6,619 bases of DNA from Oscillospiraceae bacterium (GTDB lineage: Bacteria; Bacillota; Clostridia; Oscillospirales; Oscillospiraceae). The DNA lies in the NCBI GenBank assembly GCA_020025345.1, contig JAHHSH010000081.1, positions 1-6,619 on the forward strand, read 5' to 3'. The notes under the pieces are model-generated. The model was not told where the DNA came from. It saw nothing but the letters and a program-made list of their open reading frames with translations, and searched no databases. The translations under genes and the position numbers were made by a program. Below, piece by piece: positions 1-5,053 of this stretch (the stretch's first letter is position 1; each line of letters opens with the position of its first letter).

Positions 1-6
1 CTAAAC

Positions 7-35
7 TTGACAAATTAAGTCCACTTTTATATAGT
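7..35 (+). promoter_or_regulatory. Sigma-A-type promoter of the Rrf2 regulator operon
   Basis: A perfect -35 box TTGACA (7-12) is followed after exactly 17 bases by TATAGT (30-35), one base off the -10 consensus. Transcription would start near base 42, leaving a leader of about 30 bases before the gene at 71. The promoter carries short ACTT/AAGT half-sites (around 6-9, 17-20 and 23-26) with dyad symmetry, which could be an operator for the regulator itself, since Rrf2 proteins commonly repress their own operon. The operator part is inference. Confidence 0.75.
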
Positions 36-70
36 AGAGAAAACATCCAACAGCAAAGGGAGGAATTGCT

Positions 71-475
71 ATGCTTATGACCCGTGAAACAGACTATGCT
101 CTGCGCATAATCCGGTCGCTGGTCCACGGCAAGTTGATGACGGTCGGTGATATCTGCCAGCAGGAACTGATCCCCCAGCAGTTTGCCTATAAGATTCTGA
201 AAAAGCTCTCCAAGGCTGGTCTGGTCATGGTGACCCGTGGGGTGGACGGCGGATGCCGTCTGACGGCTGATTTGGCCCAAACCACCCTGTATGATCTAAT
301 GCGTGCGCTGGAAAACCAGTCCAACATCACCGCCTGTACACAACCCGGGTACGTCTGTGAATGGCAGGCTGAAAACGGGAAATGCAATATTCACTGTACC
401 TTGGCGCAAATCCAGCAGCGTCTGGACGAGGAGCTTCGTGCATATTCCCTCCAGATGCTGATTCTAGGCACATAG
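71..475 (+). CDS. Rrf2 family transcriptional regulator, probable Fe-S or redox sensor
   Basis: A 134-residue protein of usual length for the Rrf2/IscR/NsrR family of dimeric winged-helix DNA-binding regulators. The N-terminus (MTRETDYALR) is the typical Rrf2 opening. The helix-turn-helix covers about residues 23-50 and the wing holds the family RGxxGG motif (R56, G60, G61). The sensor region holds C89, C96, C105 and C109, with H108; in IscR and NsrR three Cys at this place bind a [2Fe-2S] or [4Fe-4S] cluster. Cluster binding here is inferred from position; the spacing (6, 8 and 3 residues between Cys) differs from IscR, and a direct thiol switch is possible. The start at 71 lies 7 bases after GGGAGG (58-63); ATG at 77 is less well placed. 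It is first in a unit with the acyl-CoA dehydrogenase fusion and flavodiiron protein, suggesting that it senses O2, NO or Fe-S damage and controls their expression. Confidence 0.9.
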   Translation: MLMTRETDYALRIIRSLVHGKLMTVGDICQQELIPQQFAYKILKKLSKAGLVMVTRGVDGGCRLTADLAQTTLYDLMRALENQSNITACTQPGYVCEWQAENGKCNIHCTLAQIQQRLDEELRAYSLQMLILGT

Positions 476-544
476 TGCACCAAAGTTACTCTGACAAATC
501 ATTCAAAATCCACACTGATTGAAAAAATAGAAGGAGGCAATGTC

Positions 545-2455
545 ATGCTTTTCAAAACAACACAAATCCATGAGGAGTTCCGAGCCAAGGTGAGAGCATT
601 CGCTGAAACTGAGGTAAAGCCCATCGCCTTCCTCCTGGACAAGGAAAACCAGTTCCCCGACGAAATTGTGAAGAAAATGGCCGATCTGGGCCTGATGGGA
701 ATCCCCTATCCTAAGGAGTACGGCGGCGCCGGACTGGACGTCATCAGCTACGCCATCGCAGTGGAAGAGCTCTCCCGCGTGGACGGCGGCACCGGCGTCA
801 TTCTCTCCGCCCACGTCTCTCTCGGCGCATGGCCCATCTTCGCCTACGGCACCGAGGATCAGAAGCAGAAGTATCTGGTTCCTCTCGCCAAGGGTGAGAA
901 GATCGGCGCCTTCGGTCTGACCGAGCCCAACGCCGGCTCTGACGCAGGCGGCACAGAGACCACCGCCGTCTGTAAGGGCGACCACTATGTGCTCAACGGC
1001 GGCAAAATCTTCATCACCAATGCCCCTAAGGCGGACACCTACGTTGTTTTCGCCGTCACCACCCCCGACATCGGCACCCGCGGCATCTCCGCCTTCATCG
1101 TGGAGAAGGGTTGGAAGGGCTTCGAGTTCGGCGATCACTATGACAAGATGGGCATCCGCTCCTCCAGCACTGCCGAGCTGATCTTCAACGACGTGATCGT
1201 TCCCAAGGAGAACCTGCTGGGCAAGGAGGGCGACGGCTTCAAGATCGCCATGTCCACGCTGGACGGCGGCCGTATCGGCATCGCCTCTCAGGCACTGGGT
1301 ATCGCTCAGGGCGCCAACGACTCTGCCGTAGAGTACGCCAAGGAGCGGATTCAGTTCGGCAAGCCCATCGGCTTCCAGCAGGCCATCTCCTTCAAGCTGG
1401 CGGATATGGCCACCAAGCTGCGCTGTGCCCGCTTCCTGATCTACTCCGCCGCCGAGCTGAAGGAAAACCATGAGCCCTACGCCATGGAGGCTGCCATGGC
1501 CAAGATGTATGCTTCCGATATCGCTTTGGAGGTCACCAACGACGCCCTGCAGATCTACGGCGGAGCCGGCTTTATGAAGGGCATGGACGTGGAGCGCGCC
1601 TATCGCGACGCCAAGATCACCACCATTTACGAGGGTACCAACGAGATCCAGCGCGTGGTCATCTCTTCCGCCATTCTGGGCAAGCCCCCCAAGAGCGAGG
1701 GCGGCTCTTCCAGCCGTCCCAAGAAGCCCGCTCCCATCACCGGTGTGCGCAAAAAGCGCATCCTGCGGGAGGGGACCGCTGCCGAGCAGGTGGCTGAGCT
1801 GGTGGCCATGTTGAAGAAGGACGGCCACGACTTCACCGTCGGGATTCCCATGGACACCCCCATCAATCAAGCCGAGCGTGTGGTTTCTGCCGGTCAGGGC
1901 ATTGGGGACAAGAAGAATATGGCCATGATCGAGGCTCTTGCCAAGGCCGTCGGTGCCGCCGTCGGCTCCTCCCGCCCCGTGGCTGAAACCCTCAAGTATG
2001 TCCCTCTGGACCGCTATGTGGGTATGTCGGGTCAGAAGTTCACCGGCAACCTGTATATTGCCTGCGGCATTTCCGGTGCAGTCCAACACCTAAAGGGTAT
2101 CAAGGATGCCGCCACTATCGTTGCCATCAACAAGAACGGCAACGCCCCCATTTTCAAAAACTGCGACTACGGCATCGTGGGAGATGTGAACGAGATCCTG
2201 CCCCTGCTCATCAAGGCGCTGGACACCGGCGAGAAGCTGCCCGCTCCCCCCATGGTGAAGATGACGCGGCCTGCGCCCCCCAAGCCCGAGCCCATCGGCA
2301 AGCGCTATGTCTGCGGTGGATGCGGCTACGAGTATGTCCCCGAGCTGGGCGATGCGGATTCCGAGATTGCCCCCGGCACCCTGTTTGAGAAGCTGCCCGA
2401 AGAGTGGGTCTGCCCCGAGTGCGCCGAAGGCAAAGAAATGTTTATTGAAGCGTAA
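545..2455 (+). CDS. Acyl-CoA dehydrogenase - ETF alpha FAD domain - rubredoxin fusion protein
   Basis: A 636-residue cytoplasmic protein in three parts. Residues 1-380 are a complete acyl-CoA dehydrogenase close to clostridial butyryl-CoA dehydrogenase: FAD/substrate signature GAFGLTEPNAGSD (121-133), the second signature around 336-355, and catalytic base E363 in IYEGTNEIQR. A Ser/Pro/Lys-rich linker (383-397) leads to the C-terminal FAD-binding domain of ETF alpha (about 400-560), with R477, S495 in VGMSG, the signature LYIACGISGAVQH (503-515), AINK (527-530) and DYG (541-543). A second Pro-rich linker (566-585) leads to a rubredoxin (587-633) with C590, C593, C623 and C626; the 29-residue gap between the CxxC pairs equals that of free rubredoxins. 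The N-terminal ETF alpha domain and ETF beta are absent, so the bifurcating FAD site is missing. AGGAGG (532-537) sits 7 bases before the start. The flavodiiron gene follows. It probably oxidises a short-chain acyl-CoA (perhaps butyryl-CoA) and passes electrons to its own rubredoxin; substrate and direction are inferred. Confidence 0.93.
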   Translation: MLFKTTQIHEEFRAKVRAFAETEVKPIAFLLDKENQFPDEIVKKMADLGLMGIPYPKEYGGAGLDVISYAIAVEELSRVDGGTGVILSAHVSLGAWPIFAYGTEDQKQKYLVPLAKGEKIGAFGLTEPNAGSDAGGTETTAVCKGDHYVLNGGKIFITNAPKADTYVVFAVTTPDIGTRGISAFIVEKGWKGFEFGDHYDKMGIRSSSTAELIFNDVIVPKENLLGKEGDGFKIAMSTLDGGRIGIASQALGIAQGANDSAVEYAKERIQFGKPIGFQQAISFKLADMATKLRCARFLIYSAAELKENHEPYAMEAAMAKMYASDIALEVTNDALQIYGGAGFMKGMDVERAYRDAKITTIYEGTNEIQRVVISSAILGKPPKSEGGSSSRPKKPAPITGVRKKRILREGTAAEQVAELVAMLKKDGHDFTVGIPMDTPINQAERVVSAGQGIGDKKNMAMIEALAKAVGAAVGSSRPVAETLKYVPLDRYVGMSGQKFTGNLYIACGISGAVQHLKGIKDAATIVAINKNGNAPIFKNCDYGIVGDVNEILPLLIKALDTGEKLPAPPMVKMTRPAPPKPEPIGKRYVCGGCGYEYVPELGDADSEIAPGTLFEKLPEEWVCPECAEGKEMFIEA

Positions 2456-2461
2456 AGGAGG
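2456..2461 (+). promoter_or_regulatory. Ribosome binding site that decides the flavodiiron protein start
   Basis: AGGAGG begins immediately after the fusion gene's TAA. It is only 2 bases from the ATG at 2464, too close for efficient initiation, but 8 bases from the in-frame ATG at 2470. The start at 2470 is therefore preferred. Confidence 0.75.
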
Positions 2462-2469
2462 AAATGACG

Positions 2470-3687
2470 ATGTATTGTGTGCGTAATGTAACAGAGGACC
2501 TCTACTGGGTGGGTGCCAACGACCATCGACTGCACCTGTTTGAGAATATCCATCCCATCCCCCGCGGCGTAAGCTATAATGCCTACCTGCTTCTGGACGA
2601 AAAGACCGTCCTCTTCGACACGGTGGACTGGTCTGTCTGCCGCCAGCTGCTGGAAAACATGGAGTACCTGCTGGGTGAGCGTCCTCTGGACTATCTGGTC
2701 ATCAACCACATGGAGCCCGACCACGGCGCTTCCATCGAGGAAATCCTGCTCCGCTGGCCTAATGTGACCATCATCTCCACCGAGAAGGCCTTCATGCTGA
2801 TGCGTCAATTCGGCTTCCATGTAGACGGGCACGAGCTGCTGGAGGTCAAAGAGGGCGACACCTTCAGCTTCGGCAAGCACAACGTCACCTTCGTGGCCGC
2901 TCCCATGGTTCACTGGCCGGAGGCCATGGTGACCTTCGACACCACCAACGGTGCCCTCTTCTCTGCCGATGCCTTCGGTACCTTTGGCGCTCTGGACGGT
3001 AAGCTCTTTGCCGACGAGGTGGATTTTGAGCGTGACTGGCTGGATGACGCCCGCCGCTATCTCACCAACATCGTGGGCAAGTATGGCCCCCACGTCCAGC
3101 TCCTGCTGAAAAAGGCCTCCGGCATCTTGGACCAGATTAAGTTCATCTGCCCCCTCCACGGTCCTGTGTGGCGCAAGGATCTGATGTACTTCATCGACAA
3201 GTACGACAAGTGGAGCCGGTACGAGCCGGAGGAGAAGGGCGTCCTGATCGCCTACGCCTCCATGTACGGCAATACCGAGGCCGCCGCACAGGCTCTGGCC
3301 GCCAAGCTCTGTGAGAAGGGCATGAGCAATGTCTGGGTCTACGACGTATCCAACACCCACGTCTCTCAGCTGATTTCCGAGTCCTTCCGTCTCAGCCACA
3401 TCGTGCTGGCCAGCGTCACCTATAATCTGGAGATCTATCCCGTCATGTACGACTATCTCTGCCACATGAAGGGGCTGAACCTCCAGAACCGCACCATGGC
3501 CATCATTGAAAACGGTTCCTGGGCCTGCCGCTCCGGCGATCTGATCCAGAAGTTTGTGGATAACGAGATGAAAAACATGACGGTGCTCAACGAGCGCCTG
3601 AGCCTGGCCTCCTCCCTCAGCGATAGCAAAGCTGCGGAGCTGGACGCTCTGGCTGACGCCATTCTGGACTCCATGAAGGAGGAGTAA
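2470..3687 (+). CDS. fprA: Class A flavodiiron protein (rubredoxin:oxygen/NO oxidoreductase)
   Basis: A 405-residue cytoplasmic protein, the normal length for a class A flavodiiron protein. The N-terminal metallo-beta-lactamase-like domain (about 1-250) holds the diiron ligands: H80-x-E82-x-D84-H85, H148, D167 and H230, matching the family pattern and spacing. The C-terminal flavodoxin domain (about 256-405) has the FMN phosphate loop YASMYGNTE (262-270). Family members reduce O2 to water or NO to N2O with electrons from reduced rubredoxin. No rubredoxin domain is attached; instead one is fused to the acyl-CoA dehydrogenase encoded 14 bases upstream, which makes that protein the probable donor. 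Here it appears to replace the NADH:rubredoxin oxidoreductase-type partners known beside such genes in other anaerobes. All six ligands are present, so the enzyme should be active. Preference for O2 or NO cannot be read from the sequence. An alternative start at 2464 would add two residues. Confidence 0.95.
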   Translation: MYCVRNVTEDLYWVGANDHRLHLFENIHPIPRGVSYNAYLLLDEKTVLFDTVDWSVCRQLLENMEYLLGERPLDYLVINHMEPDHGASIEEILLRWPNVTIISTEKAFMLMRQFGFHVDGHELLEVKEGDTFSFGKHNVTFVAAPMVHWPEAMVTFDTTNGALFSADAFGTFGALDGKLFADEVDFERDWLDDARRYLTNIVGKYGPHVQLLLKKASGILDQIKFICPLHGPVWRKDLMYFIDKYDKWSRYEPEEKGVLIAYASMYGNTEAAAQALAAKLCEKGMSNVWVYDVSNTHVSQLISESFRLSHIVLASVTYNLEIYPVMYDYLCHMKGLNLQNRTMAIIENGSWACRSGDLIQKFVDNEMKNMTVLNERLSLASSLSDSKAAELDALADAILDSMKEE

Positions 3688-3735
3688 TCTCCTCCCCGTG
3701 CAGACTTCCCTCTGCATGGATTCTCTGTAGACTGA

Positions 3736-3787
3736 AAGCCCCCCGAGAGAAGCACCGTCAAACGGTCGCTCCTCTCCGGGGGCTTTT
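3736..3787 (+). terminator. Intrinsic terminator of the Rrf2/fusion/flavodiiron operon
   Basis: The outer stem pairs AAAGCCCCC (3736-3744 region) with GGGGGCTTT, then after a C-C mismatch GAGAG pairs with CTCTC; an inner stem ACCG/CGGT closes a TCAAA loop. The descending arm runs into TTTT (3784-3787). It lies about 50 bases after the flavodiiron stop codon and ends the + strand unit. Confidence 0.88.
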
Positions 3788-4008
3788 ATACGTTGGTGCG
3801 GATTTACCCTGCCGCCAATGGCCGTTATCATTTTTTGCAGCGTCTGAATCACTGCGCTCAATACCGTGGACGATGTGCCGGCCAACTGTCTGCGAGAAAA
3901 TCTTCCAACAAATTCTTTCTACTCCGGCTTAGAGCATCGAATCTTTGTTTTAGATCAGAATGTGCGCATAAATTTCCCGTCGCAACTCTTTGAGAGTAAG
4001 CGCAAAAG
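3788..4008. other. Intergenic stretch with no assignable gene
   Basis: About 220 bases lie between the operon terminator and the tRNA terminator. Open frames exist on both strands, but none has a convincing ribosome binding site, a recognisable motif or a clean end. A minus-strand frame stays open from a stop at 3919-3921 down through the terminator and into antisense of the flavodiiron gene, which argues against a real gene. I see no RNA gene, repeat or clear promoter here. It may be a decayed remnant. Confidence 0.5.
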
Positions 4009-4044
4009 AAAAACGTCTGATTTCTTTCGAAATCAGACGTTTTT
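4009..4044 (-). terminator. Terminator of the tRNA-Leu/tRNA-fMet unit
   Basis: A perfect 11-base stem (CGTCTGATTTC at 4014-4024 with GAAATCAGACG at 4029-4039) is flanked by five A on the left and five T on the right, so it can act in both directions. Read on the minus strand the loop is GAAA, a stable tetraloop, followed by TTTTT. It begins two bases after the CCA end of the fMet tRNA, fitting termination of that transcript. Confidence 0.88.
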
Positions 4045-4046
4045 GT

Positions 4047-4122
4047 TGGTTGCGGGAGGAGGACTCGAACCTCCGGCCTCCGGGTTATGAGCCCGACGAG
4101 CTACCAACTGCTCTACCCCGCG
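4047..4122 (-). tRNA. Initiator tRNA-fMet (anticodon CAT)
   Basis: A 76-base cloverleaf can be folded on the minus strand: acceptor 7 bp, D-arm GAGC/GCTC, anticodon stem with loop CTCATAA (anticodon CAT, + strand 4087-4089), T-arm GGAGG-TTCGAGT-CCTCC, and an encoded CCA at the 3' end. Two marks of an initiator rather than an elongator are visible: an unpaired C1 against A72 at the top of the acceptor stem, and three G-C pairs next to the anticodon loop. It is the second gene of a two-tRNA unit, 17 bases after tRNA-Leu. Confidence 0.96.
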
Positions 4123-4139
4123 ATATTTTATTCCCGGAT

Positions 4140-4225
4140 TGGTGCCGGTGACCGGACTCGAACCGGTACGGTATTGCTACCTGGAGATTTTAAGTCTCCT
4201 GTGTCTACCATTCCACCACACCGGC
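4140..4225 (-). tRNA. tRNA-Leu (anticodon TAA)
   Basis: An 86-base cloverleaf on the minus strand: acceptor GCCGGTG pairing with CACCGGC, anticodon stem GGAGA/TCTCC around loop CTTAAAA (anticodon TAA, + strand 4190-4192), a long variable arm with stem GGTA/TACC typical of class II tRNAs, T-arm ACCGG-TTCGAGT-CCGGT, discriminator A and encoded CCA. The long variable arm and the anticodon both indicate leucine. It is the promoter-proximal gene of the two-tRNA unit. Confidence 0.96.
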
Positions 4226-4242
4226 GGATTCTGGCAGAAATT

Positions 4243-4271
4243 ATAATACCATACCCCCTCCCCTTTGTCAA
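4243..4271 (-). promoter_or_regulatory. Promoter of the tRNA-Leu/tRNA-fMet unit
   Basis: On the minus strand, TTGACA (4266-4271) is followed after 17 bases by TATTAT (4243-4248); an overlapping TATAAT lies three bases further on (4240-4245). Transcription would begin about 10 bases before the tRNA-Leu 5' end. The DNA upstream of the -35 box (4272-4330) is A-rich on this strand and could act as an UP element, as is common at stable RNA promoters. Confidence 0.82.
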
Positions 4272-4332
4272 CCCTTATTTTTGAGATATTTTTTATTTTT
4301 CTTCTTTCTTTTGGAAAATTTGTTTTTCTGCC

Positions 4333-4361
4333 TTGCTTTGCCTTCAAAGGCAAGGTATAAT
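4333..4361 (+). promoter_or_regulatory. Promoter of ppa with an inverted repeat in the spacer
   Basis: TTGCTT (4333-4338) and a perfect -10 box TATAAT (4356-4361) are separated by 17 bases. The spacer contains a perfect 7-base inverted repeat, TTGCCTT (4338-4344) and AAGGCAA (4347-4353), two bases apart. This could be an operator or bend, or chance. Transcription would start around 4368, about 35 bases before the start codon. Confidence 0.8.
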
Positions 4362-4387
4362 AAGTAGAATGAATTATAAGTACAATG

Positions 4388-4393
4388 AGGAGG
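4388..4393 (+). promoter_or_regulatory. Ribosome binding site that decides the ppa start
   Basis: AGGAGG lies 9 bases before the ATG at 4403. An in-frame ATG at 4385 overlaps this site and has no ribosome binding site of its own, so 4403 is taken as the start. Confidence 0.85.
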
Positions 4394-4402
4394 ACTCTCT
4401 AT

Positions 4403-4933
4403 ATGAATATTTGGCACGACATTGCCCCGTCCCGCGTAAAGCCCGAGGATTTCTGGGCCGTAATCGAAATCGAGAAGGGCTCTAAGAACAAGTACGAGCT
4501 GGATAAGGAGACCGGTCTGCTGCGTCTGGATCGTATTCTCTACACCTCTACCCACTATCCCGCAAACTACGGTTTCATCCCCCGCACCTGGGCCGACGAC
4601 GGCGACCCTCTGGATGTGCTGGTGGTATGCAGCGAGAGCATCATCCCCCTGAGCCTGGTGCGCTGCTTCCCCATCGGTGTTATGATCATGGAGGACAACG
4701 GTTCTCTGGATGAGAAGATCATCGCCATTCCCTTTGACGATCCTACTTTCCATCTCTACACCGACATCTCCGAGCTGCCCGCCCACGTGGCCAGCGAGAT
4801 TCGCCACTTCTTCCGCGTCTACAAGAGCCTTGAGGGCAAGGAGACCGTGGTCAGCGATGTTCTCGGTCGTGCCGAGGCAGTGAAGATCATCACCAAGTGC
4901 CAGAACAGCTACATCGAGAAATACTGCAAATAA
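4403..4933 (+). CDS. ppa: Inorganic pyrophosphatase, family I
   Basis: A 176-residue soluble cytoplasmic enzyme, the usual length for bacterial family I pyrophosphatase, which hydrolyses pyrophosphate to two phosphates with Mg2+ and so pulls biosynthetic reactions forward. The signature DGDPLDV (66-72) carries metal ligands D66 and D71, with D103 as the third. Other residues known from the E. coli enzyme are also in place: E22, K30, R44, Y56 in HYPANYGFIP, D68, K105, Y140 and K141. It is transcribed alone, with its own promoter and terminator, divergently from the tRNA unit and convergent with the thiolase. Many Clostridia use a family II (DHH) enzyme or a membrane pump instead, so a family I copy is informative but not unusual. 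Confidence 0.97.
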   Translation: MNIWHDIAPSRVKPEDFWAVIEIEKGSKNKYELDKETGLLRLDRILYTSTHYPANYGFIPRTWADDGDPLDVLVVCSESIIPLSLVRCFPIGVMIMEDNGSLDEKIIAIPFDDPTFHLYTDISELPAHVASEIRHFFRVYKSLEGKETVVSDVLGRAEAVKIITKCQNSYIEKYCK

Positions 4934-4944
4934 TCTTTCCATAG

Positions 4945-4974
4945 ATGCCGCTCCCACAGGGGGCGGCATTTTTT
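4945..4974 (+). terminator. Intrinsic terminator of ppa
   Basis: ATGCCGCTCCC (4945-4955) pairs with GGGGGCGGCAT (4959-4969) around a three-base ACA loop, with a single T-G wobble, and runs into six T (4969-4974). It starts 11 bases after the ppa stop codon. Confidence 0.9.
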
Positions 4975-4992
4975 ATCGTCAGTGGTATAGCG

Positions 4993-5028
4993 AAAAAAAC
5001 GCCCGGAGCTTCCGCTCCGGGCGTTTTT
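4993..5028 (-). terminator. Bidirectional terminator, mainly for the thiolase gene
   Basis: A perfect 11-base GC-rich stem (ACGCCCGGAGC at 4999-5009 with GCTCCGGGCGT at 5014-5024) has A7 on the left and T5 on the right, so it can stop transcripts from either side. On the minus strand the loop is GGAA, a GNRA tetraloop, followed by a T tract. It ends the thiolase transcript and backs up the ppa terminator. Confidence 0.9.
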
Positions 5029-5053
5029 ATTTACCAAATGATCTATCCGTGCT

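Noticed and set aside
503..2089. Long minus-strand open frame of 528 codons
   Set aside because: It lies opposite the fusion gene, has low-complexity Gly/Ala/Leu/His composition typical of antisense of GC-biased codons, and shows no motif or ribosome binding site.
2326..3885. Long minus-strand open frame of 519 codons
   Set aside because: It is antisense to the flavodiiron gene and crosses a strong terminator; composition is that of a shadow frame.
4047..4122. Elongator tRNA-Met
   Set aside because: The C1/A72 mismatch and three G-C pairs below the anticodon loop mark it as the initiator.
4264..4282. Second Rex site, from TTTGTCAA near the tRNA promoter
   Set aside because: Only one half-site is present; the right arm does not match and the bases are explained as the -35 box.
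3866..4284. Short plus-strand open frames across the tRNA region
   Set aside because: They read through the antisense of two clear tRNA genes and a terminator hairpin, and lack ribosome binding sites.
4385..4402. Upstream ATG giving ppa six extra residues
   Set aside because: This ATG overlaps the ribosome binding site; ATG at 4403 has correct spacing and gives the usual family N-terminus.
4993..5028. The hairpins between ppa and thiolase as repeat or attachment sites
   Set aside because: Their stems with flanking A and T tracts and their placement after convergent genes are fully explained by transcription termination.
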